From NCBI RefSeq assembly GCF_011305995.1, contig NZ_CP049910.1, positions 6,413,427 through 6,477,426 of the forward strand: DNA of 64,000 bases, in the 5' to 3' direction. This DNA comes from Diaphorobacter sp. HDW4A. Its GTDB lineage: Bacteria > Pseudomonadota > Gammaproteobacteria > Burkholderiales > Burkholderiaceae_C. Position numbers and translations under genes: made by a program. Below are positions 24,941 to 35,115 of this stretch, one piece after another. Every line of letters starts with the position of its first letter. Position 1 is the stretch's first letter. The notes beneath the pieces were generated by a model. That model did no database searches. It was not told the origin of the DNA and saw only the letters and a list, made by a program, of their open reading frames with translations.

Positions 24941-26209
24941 TCAACTCCCAGCCCGCTCCAACATAGCATGCAAAAGCACATTACACCCAGCAGTGATGTG
25001 CTCAGGCTTAGCATCCTCAATCTCATTGTGCGAGATACCATCCTTGCAAGGAATGAAGATCATCCCCGCAGGAGCCAGCCGCGCCATGTAAACAGCATCA
25101 TGCCCCGCACCAGAAACGGCATTCATGTTGGAATACCCCAGCGTCTCCGCCCCACGCCGCACCGCCTCGATGCACTCCGCATTGAACGGCTGCGCCGGAT
25201 AGCTCGACACCAGATCGATCTTGATCGGCAGACCGGTTTCCTTGCTGATGCGATCAGCCACCCCGCGGATGTCCGCGTCCATCGCCTCGCATTCAGCATC
25301 GTTAGCGTTGCGCAGATCGATGCTGAACTTCACCTCGCCGGGGATCACGTTGCGGCTGTTGGGGTGCACGTGCACCATGCCGACCGTGCCGCGTCCGTGC
25401 GGTGGGTGGCGGTGGGCGCAGGCCACCACTTCCTGCATCACGCGGGTGGCGACTTGCAGGGCGTCCTTGCGCAGGGCCATGGGGGTTGGGCCTGCGTGCG
25501 CTTCCATGCCGGTCACCGTGCAGTCATACCAGCGGATGCCCAGCACGCCAGTCACCACGCCAATGGTCTTGTCGTTGTCTTCGAGCACCGGGCCTTGCTC
25601 AATGTGGGTCTCGAAGTAGTAGCCAATCGGGTGATCGCCCGGCTCCTCGGGGCCGACATATCCGATACGTTCGAGCTCTTCTTTCACGCTCTTGCCTTCG
25701 GTGTCCTTGGCGGCGTAGGCGTGCTCCAGCGTGAAGGCCTTGGCGAAGACGCCCGAGCCCATCATCACGGGAACAAAACGCGAGCCTTCCTCGTTGGTCC
25801 AGAACGCGACCTCGATGGGGGCTTCGGTTTCGATGTTGTGATCGTTCAAGGTACGCACCACTTCGATGCCCGCGAGCACGCCGTAGTTGCCGTCGAATTT
25901 GCCGCCAGTGGGCTGGGTGTCGATGTGGCTGCCGGTCATGATCGGCGGCAGGCTGTTGTTGCGGCCTGGGCGGCGCATGAAGCCGTTGCCGATCTTGTCG
26001 ATGGTGACGGTCATGCCGGCTTCCTTGGCCCAGCGGGTGACGAGGTCACGGCCCTTCTTGTCGAGGTCGGTGAGCGCCAAGCGGCAGACGCCGCCTTTGG
26101 CCGTGCCGCCGATTTCCGCGAGTTCCATGAGCGATTGCCAGAGGCGTTCGCCGTTCACGCGCAGTTGGCTGATGTCGGTGGTGTTGCTTGTTTTCACTTT
26201 GGTGTCCAT
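24941..26209 (-). CDS. Zn-dependent N-carbamoyl-beta-alanine amidohydrolase (M20/hydantoinase type)
   Basis: A 422-residue M20-family amidohydrolase. In context it catalyses the last step of reductive pyrimidine breakdown, N-carbamoyl-beta-alanine to beta-alanine, CO2 and NH3. Metal ligands are recognisable: GSHIDTQPTGGKFDGNYG (about 91-108), EEGSRF (about 138), a His in ETHIEQGP (about 203) and the late AGHDAVYM (about 390). Relatives include allantoate amidohydrolase and L-carbamoylases; the neighbouring dihydropyrimidinase and PreTA decide the call. GGAG lies 9 nt upstream of the ATG. It is last in the operon, 39 nt after hydA. Confidence 0.87.
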   Translation of the reverse strand: MDTKVKTSNTTDISQLRVNGERLWQSLMELAEIGGTAKGGVCRLALTDLDKKGRDLVTRWAKEAGMTVTIDKIGNGFMRRPGRNNSLPPIMTGSHIDTQPTGGKFDGNYGVLAGIEVVRTLNDHNIETEAPIEVAFWTNEEGSRFVPVMMGSGVFAKAFTLEHAYAAKDTEGKSVKEELERIGYVGPEEPGDHPIGYYFETHIEQGPVLEDNDKTIGVVTGVLGIRWYDCTVTGMEAHAGPTPMALRKDALQVATRVMQEVVACAHRHPPHGRGTVGMVHVHPNSRNVIPGEVKFSIDLRNANDAECEAMDADIRGVADRISKETGLPIKIDLVSSYPAQPFNAECIEAVRRGAETLGYSNMNAVSGAGHDAVYMARLAPAGMIFIPCKDGISHNEIEDAKPEHITAGCNVLLHAMLERAGS

Positions 26210-26248
26210 GTTGGTTATCTCCTTGGGCTATTTTGCAATACGGGCCGC

Positions 26249-27742
<1,494 letters not shown>

Positions 27743-27828
27743 TCACTGGGGAAACTTTGGGAATTTCGTGCTTTTGACGAATTTGCTTTTCGTTTGTTGT
27801 TTGGCAGTCTTCGTTTTGGGGTGCCGAT

Positions 27829-27908
27829 ACAGGCCCTCATGCGTCGTTGCAAAGGCTTGCCGTACCAAAGTACTGTCTGCGCCTTTGACGCCTAGCCTGA
27901 GGACCTGT
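27829..27908. repeat. imperfect palindromic intergenic repeat (REP-like)
   Basis: An 80-bp near-palindrome in the 300-bp gap between hydA and the permease gene. The outer arms ACAGGCCCTCA (27829-27839) and TGAGGACCTGT (27898-27908) pair at 10 of 11 positions. Inner arms around GCGTC..CAAAGGC / GCCTTTGACGC pair with a small bulge. The apex contains GTACCAAAGTAC. The rest of the gap shows nothing recognisable. Confidence 0.6.
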
Positions 27909-28021
27909 CTCGTTATTGGGGTGGGGGTTCGATTGCCCGCTTTGCTGCCTGGTTGGGTTGTTTGAAAACCGGGGTCATCGGTTGTTTTCCGGTTTTGCCT
28001 CTTTCATCCTTGGGACTTATT

Positions 28022-29512
28022 TCATGCTTGCTTCAAAGTGGCTTGTGTGGACTCCATGTGGCTGCCCATGCCAAGGCGGTAGATCACGGCTGCTATGAAC
28101 AGGCCGATGAACCAGGCGTAGGCGTAGAGCTCCTTGAAGACGGGGCCCACGTTGGGGAAGGTGTTGGGGAAGGCTGCGTTGAGGAAGCCGGGCACGTTGG
28201 GGGCCACGCCGATCACGAAGGCTGCGACCGCCACCCAGTTCCAGCCGCCGGAGTACGAGTACTTGCCGTTTTCCTTGTAGAGCTCGGACACGTCGAGCTG
28301 GGTGCGGCGGATGAGGAAGTAGTCGACCATCAGGATGCCGGCGATGGGGCCGAGCAAGGCGGAGTAGCCGATGAGCCAGGTGAAGATGTAGCCCTGTGTG
28401 GACTCGAGAATCTTCCACGGCATCATGACGATGGCGATGGCCACGGTGATGTAGCCGCCGGTGCGGTAGCTGATCTTGCGTGGGTTGAGCGCCGAGAAGT
28501 CGTAGGCGGGGCCGACCAGATTGGCGGCGAGGTTCACGCTGACGGTGTCGACCAGCAGCACGATGAGCGCGATCAGCACGGCAATGCCGGTCATGCGTGC
28601 CGCTACATCCACGGGGTCCCACAGCGCCTTGCCGTAGATGACGACGGTGGCGGAAGTGACGATCACAGCCAGACCCGCGAGCAGGCCCATGGGCACAGGC
28701 AGGCCGATGGCCTGACCGACGACTTGGTCGCGCTGCGATTTGGCGAAACGGGTGAAGTCAGGAATGTTCAGTGCCAGCGTTGCCCAGAAGCCGATCATGG
28801 CGGTGAGCGAAGGCCAGAAGGTGTGCCAGAACTGACCGGCCTTGGGGCCGCCGGCTTCGAATGCGGAAGGCTTATTCAGGATGGGACCGAAGCCACCGGC
28901 CTTCTCGTAGACCCACCACAGCAGCACAAAGCAGATGACGATCTTGGCGGGGGCTGTGTAGGTTTCGAGCTTGCGGATCGACTCGATACCGTGCACCACG
29001 AAGTAAAACTGGATGGCCCAGAACACGAGGAAGCAGATGAGCTGCGCGAGATTGATGCCGAGGCCCGGAATCTTGTCGCTCTCCAGCGGATGGCCGAGGA
29101 TCACGCCGAGCAGCGTGTAGATCATCAGACCGCCGAACCAGGTCTGGATGCCGTACCAGCCGCAGGCCACCAGCGCGCGCAGCACGGCGGGCAGCTTGGC
29201 GCCGCGCGTGCCGAAAGAGGCGCGTGCCAGCACCGCATAGGGAATGCCATATTTCGCGCCTGCATGGCCGATGAGCAGCATCGGCAGCAGCACGATCACG
29301 TTCGCCAGAAACACTGTCATCACCGCCTGCATCGCCGACATGCCGCCCTCGACCAGACTGGCCGCAAGCGTGTAGGCGGGAATGCACATCACCATGCCGA
29401 TCCACAACGCGGTGAAGTGGTACCAGCGCCAGGTTCGCTGCGCCTCGGTGGTGGGCGCCAGGTCGTCATTCGTCAGGTCGCTGGTGGCACCAGCGGTATG
29501 CGGGCTTGTCAT
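28022..29512 (-). CDS. NCS1 family nucleobase:cation symporter (probable uracil permease)
   Basis: A 496-residue polytopic membrane transporter with about twelve hydrophobic helices. NCS1 hallmarks are the early GMVMCIPAYTLAASLV segment and GIPYAVLARASFGTRGAKLP (about 89-108), followed by RALVACGWYGIQTWFGG. Family members (Mhp1, PucI, Fur-type) import uracil, hydantoins, allantoin or cytosine. The surrounding pyrimidine-degradation genes point to uracil or thymine. AGGAG lies 7 nt upstream of the ATG. It sits between preA (163-nt gap) and hydA (300-nt gap). Confidence 0.9.
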   Translation of the reverse strand: MTSPHTAGATSDLTNDDLAPTTEAQRTWRWYHFTALWIGMVMCIPAYTLAASLVEGGMSAMQAVMTVFLANVIVLLPMLLIGHAGAKYGIPYAVLARASFGTRGAKLPAVLRALVACGWYGIQTWFGGLMIYTLLGVILGHPLESDKIPGLGINLAQLICFLVFWAIQFYFVVHGIESIRKLETYTAPAKIVICFVLLWWVYEKAGGFGPILNKPSAFEAGGPKAGQFWHTFWPSLTAMIGFWATLALNIPDFTRFAKSQRDQVVGQAIGLPVPMGLLAGLAVIVTSATVVIYGKALWDPVDVAARMTGIAVLIALIVLLVDTVSVNLAANLVGPAYDFSALNPRKISYRTGGYITVAIAIVMMPWKILESTQGYIFTWLIGYSALLGPIAGILMVDYFLIRRTQLDVSELYKENGKYSYSGGWNWVAVAAFVIGVAPNVPGFLNAAFPNTFPNVGPVFKELYAYAWFIGLFIAAVIYRLGMGSHMESTQATLKQA

Positions 29513-29675
29513 GGGAACGCTCCTATTTTTAGCAAATCATTGAGGGAAGCAAACTCTCATTGCACTAGCAAAAAACCTACCAACTCCAGCAACACAATTG
29601 CCCCGAAACGGGGCGATTGCGGTGGCTTACATGGGCAGTGAAATCAATTCATCCAAACTGCAAAAGGGACGATGT

Positions 29676-30995
29676 TCACGCCTCCGCCGGAGTAAGGCAT
29701 TGGGGATTGTTCGGATGCGTGGTCCAGTTTCCGTATTCACCGGTCACCGTGATGCCGGTGCGTGCGTCCACTTCGCCCACCGCGAGCGTGCGCATCGAGA
29801 TGGTGTCGGGCACCGGGCAGATCGATACGCACAGGTTGCAGCCCACGCATTCGGCTTCGTTGATTTCGAATTTGCGTTCCCCGTTCTCTCCCTTCTTGTA
29901 GAAGATGGCTTGGTGCGAGGTGTCCTCGCAGACCACGTGGCAGCGACCGCACTGGATGCACGAGTCCTGATCGATGACGGCCTTGTCGATGTGTTTGAGG
30001 TTGAGCTGTTTCCAGTCTTTCACCGTTGGCACGGCCTTGCCACGGAAGTCGTCGATGGTCTTGTAGCCATGGGCGTCCATGAAGTTGGAGAGGCCGTCGC
30101 ACATGTCTTCGACGATCTTGAAACCGTAAACCATCGCGGCGGTGCAGACCTGCACCGTGCCGCAACCGAGTGCGATGTACTCGGCCGCATCGCGCCAAGT
30201 GGTGATGCCGCCGATGCCGCTGATCGGCAGGCCTGCGGTCTCGGCGTCGCGGGCGATTTCGCCGACCATGTTGAGCGCGATGGGCTTGACGGCCGGTCCG
30301 CAGTAGCCACCGTGCGAGCCCCATCCGCCGGTGCTTGGATGCATGACCATGGATTCCAGATCCACGCCCATGATGGAGTTGATGGTGTTGATCAGAGAGA
30401 CGGCATCCGCGCCGCCGCGCTTGGCCGCGCGCGCGGCCAAGCGCACGTCGGTGATGTTGGGCGTGAGCTTCACGATCACCGGCATCTTCGAGTAGTGCTT
30501 GCACCACTCGGTCACCATCTGGATGTACTCGGGCACCTGGCCCACGGCCGCACCCATGCCGCGCTCGCTCATGCCGTGCGGGCAGCCGAAGTTGAGCTCG
30601 ATGCCGTCAGCACCCACATCCTCGACCATCGGCAGGATGCGCTTCCAGCTCTCTTCGACGCAGGGCACCATCAACGAGACGATCATCGCGCGGTCGGGCC
30701 ATGCGCGCTTGACGCGGCGGATTTCCTCGAGGTTCTGCATCAGTGGGCGATCGGTGATCAGCTCGATGTTGTTCAGCCCGATCACGCGGCGGTCTTGCGA
30801 CATGAGGGTGGAGTAGCGCGGGCCGTTCACGTTGACGACTGGTGGATCTTCACCGAGCGTCTTCCAGACGACGCCGCCCCAGCCCGCCTCGAAGGCGCGG
30901 GTGACGTTGATCTCCTTGTCGGTGGGCGGTGCGGATGCGAGCCAGAACGGATTGGGGCTCTTGATGCCCAGAAAATTGCTGCTGATGTCGGCCAT
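29676..30995 (-). CDS. preA: NAD-dependent dihydropyrimidine dehydrogenase subunit PreA
   Basis: A 439-residue catalytic subunit that reduces uracil and thymine to their 5,6-dihydro forms. An FMN-binding TIM barrel of the dihydroorotate-dehydrogenase family (about 1-320) begins NPFWLASAPPTDKE and has the active-site loop NFGCPHGMSERGMG, with the general-acid Cys near 182. The C-terminal ferredoxin part carries two 4Fe-4S motifs (CIQCGRC near 340, CVGCNLC near 380). It pairs with PreT, encoded 46 nt upstream, which delivers electrons from NADH. Confidence 0.96.
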   Translation of the reverse strand: MADISSNFLGIKSPNPFWLASAPPTDKEINVTRAFEAGWGGVVWKTLGEDPPVVNVNGPRYSTLMSQDRRVIGLNNIELITDRPLMQNLEEIRRVKRAWPDRAMIVSLMVPCVEESWKRILPMVEDVGADGIELNFGCPHGMSERGMGAAVGQVPEYIQMVTEWCKHYSKMPVIVKLTPNITDVRLAARAAKRGGADAVSLINTINSIMGVDLESMVMHPSTGGWGSHGGYCGPAVKPIALNMVGEIARDAETAGLPISGIGGITTWRDAAEYIALGCGTVQVCTAAMVYGFKIVEDMCDGLSNFMDAHGYKTIDDFRGKAVPTVKDWKQLNLKHIDKAVIDQDSCIQCGRCHVVCEDTSHQAIFYKKGENGERKFEINEAECVGCNLCVSICPVPDTISMRTLAVGEVDARTGITVTGEYGNWTTHPNNPQCLTPAEA

Positions 30996-31041
30996 GTTAT
31001 TGCTCCTGATTCGGGATGGCTGAAGAGACTGAGGACGTGGC

Positions 31042-32397
31042 TTAGGCCGCGTTCAGCGCCGCATGAATGGACTGCGCGGCGACCTTGCCGTGCTCCACCG
31101 CTTCCACGGTGAGGTCGCGTCCGCCCACGCGACAGTCACCACCCGCCCAGACGCGCGCGACGCTGGTGTGTCCGTCTTCGTCCGTGGCGATTCGTCCTCC
31201 CTTCAATTCGATTTTCCCGCCCGCGTGATCGGCGGTGTAGGTCTGGCCGATGGCCTTGAGCACCATGTCCGCGTTGATTGTGAACTGCTCGTCGGTCTCG
31301 GTGATGCCGCCATCCGCGCGCTGCGTGGTCATCGCAAAACGCACGCCGCTGACCTTGCCGTTTTCGCTGAGGATTTCCTTGGGTGCGCTCCAGTGCTTGA
31401 TCTTCACGCCATGCGTCTGCGCCCAGCGCTGCTCGACCGTCGATGCCGACATCGCCGATGCGCCGCGTCGGTACACGATGGTCACGTCTTCCGCGCCGAG
31501 CTTGGTGGCCTGCACAGCGGCATCCACCGCCGTCATGCCGCCGCCGATCACCACCACGCGGCGGCCGACCGGGATGTCGGAGAAGCTGCCCGCCTGACGC
31601 AGCTCGGCGATGAAGTCGACCGCGTTGCGCAGGCCGTCCGCCTGCGGCTCGGCGATACCGATGGCGTTCACGCCCGAGAGGCCGAGGCCGAGGAACACGG
31701 CGTCGTAGCCCGCGAGCAGCGAATCCACCGTCATGTCGCGGCCCAGGCGCTGATTGCAGCGCACCGAGATGCCGCCGATGGACAGCAGCCAGTCGATCTC
31801 TTTCTGCGCGAAACCGTTGGTCGTCTTGTAGGTGGCGAGACCGTATTCGTTCAGGCCGCCGAGCTTGGGATGCGCGTCAAACAGCACCACATCGTTGCCG
31901 CGCATTGCAAGGCCATGTGCGCACGCGAGGCCAGCAGGGCCAGCGCCGACCACGGCGATACGCTTGCCGGTGGATGCGGAGCGGGTGAACAGTGGCGCGC
32001 CGGGGTTGTCGAACAGCGCATCGGTCGCATAGCGCTGCAGCGCGCCGATTTCCACGGGCTTGTCTTCATTGGTGTTGCGCACGCAGGCCTGCTCGCACAG
32101 CACTTCGGTGGGGCACACGCGGGCACACATGCCGCCGAGCGGATTGGCTTCGAGAATCGCACGCGCCGCGCCCCGGTCGTTGCCCTGCGCGATGCGCTGA
32201 ATGAACGAGGGGATGTCGATGCTCGTGGGGCAAGCCGTGGCGCAGGGCGCGTCGTAGCAGTAGTAGCAACGCTCGGCCTCGATCAGGGCCTGCGGCTTGG
32301 TCAGAGGGGCGTGCGAGTCGCTGAAATTCACAGCGTACTCGACAAGGTTCAGGCGTGCGGCATGCACTCCACACGCGCGGTTGGCGGTCGATTCCAT
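31042..32397 (-). CDS. preT: NAD(P)-dependent dihydropyrimidine dehydrogenase subunit PreT
   Basis: A 451-residue GltD-like electron-transfer subunit. N-terminal Fe-S cysteines appear in ERCYYCYDAPCATACPT (about 42-58) and in CARVCPTEVLCEQAC. An FAD Rossmann motif VVGAGPAGLACAHG (about 149) and an NAD(P) motif VVVIGGGMTAVDAA (about 278) follow. GGAG 6 nt upstream supports ATG 32397; the 21-codon upstream extension is not needed. It is the first gene of preT-preA-permease-hydA-hyuC, driven from the 410-bp interval shared with the TetR gene. Confidence 0.94.
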   Translation of the reverse strand: MESTANRACGVHAARLNLVEYAVNFSDSHAPLTKPQALIEAERCYYCYDAPCATACPTSIDIPSFIQRIAQGNDRGAARAILEANPLGGMCARVCPTEVLCEQACVRNTNEDKPVEIGALQRYATDALFDNPGAPLFTRSASTGKRIAVVGAGPAGLACAHGLAMRGNDVVLFDAHPKLGGLNEYGLATYKTTNGFAQKEIDWLLSIGGISVRCNQRLGRDMTVDSLLAGYDAVFLGLGLSGVNAIGIAEPQADGLRNAVDFIAELRQAGSFSDIPVGRRVVVIGGGMTAVDAAVQATKLGAEDVTIVYRRGASAMSASTVEQRWAQTHGVKIKHWSAPKEILSENGKVSGVRFAMTTQRADGGITETDEQFTINADMVLKAIGQTYTADHAGGKIELKGGRIATDEDGHTSVARVWAGGDCRVGGRDLTVEAVEHGKVAAQSIHAALNAA

Positions 32398-32713
32398 CGT
32401 GGCTCCTTTGTTATGGCCGGGGCTTGAAGTCAAAAATGCGGGCGAGGCGTTCGCGCGCAACGCTGCGGTTTGCGGCAGGTGCGCGAAGGTCGTTGTCGTG
32501 GAACGTGGGAATCGATCGCCGCGTGCGCACGGGGCGATGCAGTGCGATGGGAATGCGCAAACTGTCGAGGTGTCATCGTGGGCCTCTTCTATGCGTTGCT
32601 GTGGGTCTGTGCCCGCATGGGTTGGCTGGGTCAGAGCGCTGTGCGGATCACATCGGCAATTTGGCTTGCCGCAGTGTTCGTGCGCATGGCGTTCTGTCGT
32701 GGCTGATCAATAA

Positions 32714-32747
32714 TTTACTTTCTGGTAAAAAATTACCAATCAGTAAA
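32714..32747. promoter_or_regulatory. 34-bp dyad operator between preT and the TetR regulator
   Basis: A two-part perfect dyad: TTTACT at 32714-32719 pairs with AGTAAA at 32742-32747, and TGGTAA at 32723-32728 pairs with TTACCA at 32733-32738, around a central AAAA. It lies 60 nt before the TetR start and 317 nt before preT, in an AT-rich island. It is the obvious candidate for binding by the adjacent TetR protein. The rest of the 410-bp interval shows no gene I would defend. Confidence 0.7.
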
Positions 32748-32807
32748 AACCCACAGCATGCAAACCCTGTGCCTGAAATTGCCGCAGTGCCGCATCACAA
32801 TGGAGGC

Positions 32808-33551
32808 ATGACAGACGTGCGAAAAGTTTCCAATGCCACCGCGCCCGATGAGGCGAGCGCCCGCTCCAAAAAGGTGCGCGCGCACAGCGACGACGCACCC
32901 GCGCCCTCGAACGTGCCCCCGAATGGAACGCGCGCGCCGACCGCTTCCCGGCTGCGCAAGGAGCAGAACATCCTCAAGGAGGCCGAGAACCAGTTTGCGG
33001 TGTTCGGCTTTGAAGGCGCCTCGCTCGAAGGCATTGCGAATGCCGTGGGCATCAGCCGCCACAACCTGCTGTACTACTTTCCGAGCAAGGAAGTGCTTTA
33101 CCGCCGCGTGCTCGACGATGTGGTCTTCGGCTGGCTGGCCGGCATGGAGGACGTGTGGCGCGAGCCCACTGACCCGGTGAAGGCGCTGCGCACCTACATC
33201 CACGGCAAGCTGCGCTCATCGCTTGAGCGCCCCAATGCCGCCAAGATCTTCGCCAAGGAAGTGATCGCAGGAGCGCCGCGCTACGCCGACGTGATTGCCG
33301 CGCGCGTGAAGCCGGTGCTCGATCTGGAGGTGAAGACCTTCGAGACCTGGGCGCAGAAGGGATTGGTCACGCGGCTCGACTTCACGCACCTGATGTTCGT
33401 GATCTGGACGGTGACACAGGCCTATGCGGAACACCAGACGCAGTTCGCCATCCTGCTGGGCAAGCCCGCACTCGACGAATCGGACTACGACAAGGCCGAG
33501 GAAGTCATCACGCGACTGGTGCTCAGCGGGTTGGGGCAGAAAGTGGATTGA
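32808..33551 (+). CDS. TetR family regulator, RutR-like
   Basis: A 247-residue regulator. After a 45-residue polar tail, the TetR helix-turn-helix (about 48-95) includes FAVFGFEGASLEGIANAVGIS and NLLYYFPSKEVLYRRVL, closely reminiscent of RutR (YcdC family), the uracil/thymine sensor of E. coli. The C-terminal ligand domain (about 100-245) contains FAKEVIAGAPRYADV and IWTVTQAYAEH, also RutR-like. GGAGG is 2 nt upstream of the ATG, an unusually close spacing. It is divergent from the pyrimidine catabolic operon, which it most likely represses until pyrimidine is present; ligand and target are inferred. Confidence 0.85.
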   Translation: MTDVRKVSNATAPDEASARSKKVRAHSDDAPAPSNVPPNGTRAPTASRLRKEQNILKEAENQFAVFGFEGASLEGIANAVGISRHNLLYYFPSKEVLYRRVLDDVVFGWLAGMEDVWREPTDPVKALRTYIHGKLRSSLERPNAAKIFAKEVIAGAPRYADVIAARVKPVLDLEVKTFETWAQKGLVTRLDFTHLMFVIWTVTQAYAEHQTQFAILLGKPALDESDYDKAEEVITRLVLSGLGQKVD

Positions 33552-33787
33552 TGCGTGGCTGGGTGTTCGTCTGAATGCCCCCGTGCAGGACTACAGCTGA
33601 CGGACATAGCGGACGGTGGATTGGACCCCTGCTCCTACAGCCGCCACGTTTGTGCAGGCGCACACTCGTCAACAGCGTTGAACAAAAGCCGTTCGGCGCT
33701 GACGGAATATCGCCTGTGGCCGCACTCCACGAGGGGTGCAAGCCGCATCCCATTCCGTGCTTGTCAACCGATTTCAGGAGTCACGCA

Positions 33788-33952
33788 ATGACACAGCAGA
33801 ATTCGCAAAACAACCAGCAGCAACAGCAGGGCAACCCTCAGCAGCAGCCAGGTCAAGGTCAGCAGAATCCCAACCAACAGCAGCAACAAAATCCTGCACA
33901 GAAGCAGCCGGGTCAACCAGGCCAACAGCAGCAACCCCAGCAGCCACGCTGA
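33788..33952 (+). CDS. small Gln/Pro-rich low-complexity protein
   Basis: A 54-residue product made almost wholly of Gln, Asn, Pro and Gly (27 Gln by eye), beginning MTQQNSQNNQQQQQ and ending QQPQQPR. AGGAG is 7 nt upstream of ATG 33788, which argues for translation. The protein has no hydrophobic segment and is probably disordered. It is followed 78 nt later by a second small Gln-rich gene. Function unknown; it could be a stress-related or aggregation-prone small protein. Confidence 0.55.
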   Translation: MTQQNSQNNQQQQQGNPQQQPGQGQQNPNQQQQQNPAQKQPGQPGQQQQPQQPR

Positions 33953-34030
33953 AGGTTGACTGATTCGATAGGGCGGAGCGTTCCTTTTTTGTTTTGAGCC
34001 CTCCGCTTGTTAGCAAAGGAGGTGGCTACG

Positions 34031-34186
34031 ATGAAGCAACTTCTTGTCTTGGCAGGGGCACTGCGGCGCACGTATGTGCCATTGCAGATGGGTCAAACCA
34101 TCAAGGACCGCAACTACAGTCAACAGCAGACCAAGGCCAATCAGCGTCAGCAGGGGCAGCCAGTACCCGAGACGCAACCGCACTGA
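34031..34186 (+). CDS. second small Gln-rich protein
   Basis: A 51-residue frame with an excellent Shine-Dalgarno (AAGGAGGTG) 6-7 nt before ATG 34031. The N-terminus is mildly hydrophobic (MKQLLVLAGALRRTYVPLQM); the C-terminal half is Gln-rich and polar (YSQQQTKANQRQQGQPVPET). It shares composition but not obvious sequence with the upstream 54-residue protein. A terminator hairpin at 34229-34250 closes the pair. No family is recognised. The ribosome site and the terminator are the main evidence that this is a gene. Confidence 0.55.
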   Translation: MKQLLVLAGALRRTYVPLQMGQTIKDRNYSQQQTKANQRQQGQPVPETQPH

Positions 34187-34228
34187 TGCGATCAGTACAA
34201 GGACGTCGGTGTTTTTCTTTTCAACAGA

Positions 34229-34250
34229 AGCCGCCTACGGGCGGCTCTTT
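34229..34250 (+). terminator. bidirectional intrinsic terminator between convergent genes
   Basis: The stem AGCCGCC (34229-34235) pairs with GGCGGCT (34240-34246) around TACG, followed by CTTTC. On the other strand it is followed by a T-rich stretch (complement of 34203-34222 region). It abuts the AraC stop codon and follows the small Gln-rich gene. Confidence 0.7.
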
Positions 34251-35077
34251 CATTGCGCAAGCGGCGTGTGCAGAAGAGCCGCTGTCTGCGCGTAGTTCCC
34301 CGGCGTGAGCGCGTGGTGCGTCTTGAAGCTGCGCTGCATGTGCGACTGGTCCGCAAAGCCCATCTGGTGCGCGGCCTGCGCGAGCGTCGCGCCTTCCGCG
34401 AGCAGGCGGCGTGCGCCGTTCAGTCGCAGGTTGAGGCGATACGCACCTGGCGTCACGCCGGTCGCGGCCTTGAACTGGCGGATGAAGCGTGACGGGCTCA
34501 GGCTTTGGCTCGCGGCAAGCGATTCGATGCTGATGTCGGAATCCGGCTGGGCGTGCAGCGTCTGCAGCGCGTGGCGCACCGCTTCGGGCTCCGCCGTGTC
34601 GGGCGCATTGGCGTGGCAGCGGGCGTACAGCCGCAGAAAATCCAGCAGCTCGCGGCGATGGGTTTCGATGTCGGAGACATGTTGCAGCGGTTGGCACAGA
34701 CGATCCACCTGCGCGGCTGCCTCGCGCGAGTGCAATGCGCGGCGGTCGAAGGTGATGGCTTGTGTGGGCATCTCAGTATCCATCTGCGCGTGCAGCCAAT
34801 CCGCCTTCACGAACAGCATGCGATAGGCCCAGCTGCGCGGCTGCTCCGGATTGCACGCGTGCCAGCGATGCGGCTCGATCAGTACCACGCTGCCCGCGCG
34901 CACCGGCTCGGGGCCCTGCGCGTGGTGGAACATGGCACCGCCATGATCGACGATGCCGATGGAATATTCCTCATGCGTGTGCAGCCGGAAGCAATGCGCC
35001 GAAGGCTGACTCACGCGCAGCTCCAGCCATGGAGCGTCCGGATGGCGGTGGAACTGGTGGATCGGTGGCGTCGTCAT
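34250..35077 (-). CDS. AraC family transcriptional regulator
   Basis: A 275-residue regulator. The N-terminal cupin-like sensing domain (about 10-150) has HTHEEYSIGIVDHGGAMFHH and a PHRWHACNP turn. The C-terminal AraC-type double HTH (about 175-270) includes SIESLAASQSLSPSRFIRQFK and AHQMGFADQSHMQRSFKTHH. The ATG at 35077 gives normal family length; the frame stays open far upstream only because it overlaps lysE on the same strand. It is 38 nt downstream of a LysE-type exporter gene and probably cotranscribed with it, a common regulator/exporter pairing. Confidence 0.88.
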   Translation of the reverse strand: MTTPPIHQFHRHPDAPWLELRVSQPSAHCFRLHTHEEYSIGIVDHGGAMFHHAQGPEPVRAGSVVLIEPHRWHACNPEQPRSWAYRMLFVKADWLHAQMDTEMPTQAITFDRRALHSREAAAQVDRLCQPLQHVSDIETHRRELLDFLRLYARCHANAPDTAEPEAVRHALQTLHAQPDSDISIESLAASQSLSPSRFIRQFKAATGVTPGAYRLNLRLNGARRLLAEGATLAQAAHQMGFADQSHMQRSFKTHHALTPGNYAQTAALLHTPLAQ

Positions 35078-35115
35078 GAAAAGACTCGTAGGCAAGGGCG
35101 AGGGCAGCCGCATCA

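Noticed and set aside
24341..25041. Short frames of about 100 codons on both strands in the GNAT-hyuC interval
   Set aside because: They translate the inverted repeat. The paired base changes preserve stems rather than protein, so I treat them as non-coding.
30000..32400. Idea that preT and preA form a glutamate synthase-like or other oxidoreductase pair
   Set aside because: The PreA active-site loop and the adjoining dihydropyrimidinase and carbamoyl-amidohydrolase genes specify pyrimidine reduction.
32470..32706. A 78-codon frame in the preT-TetR interval
   Set aside because: No ribosome site, Cys/Arg-rich composition, and it ends just before the operator; more likely the preT leader region read backwards.
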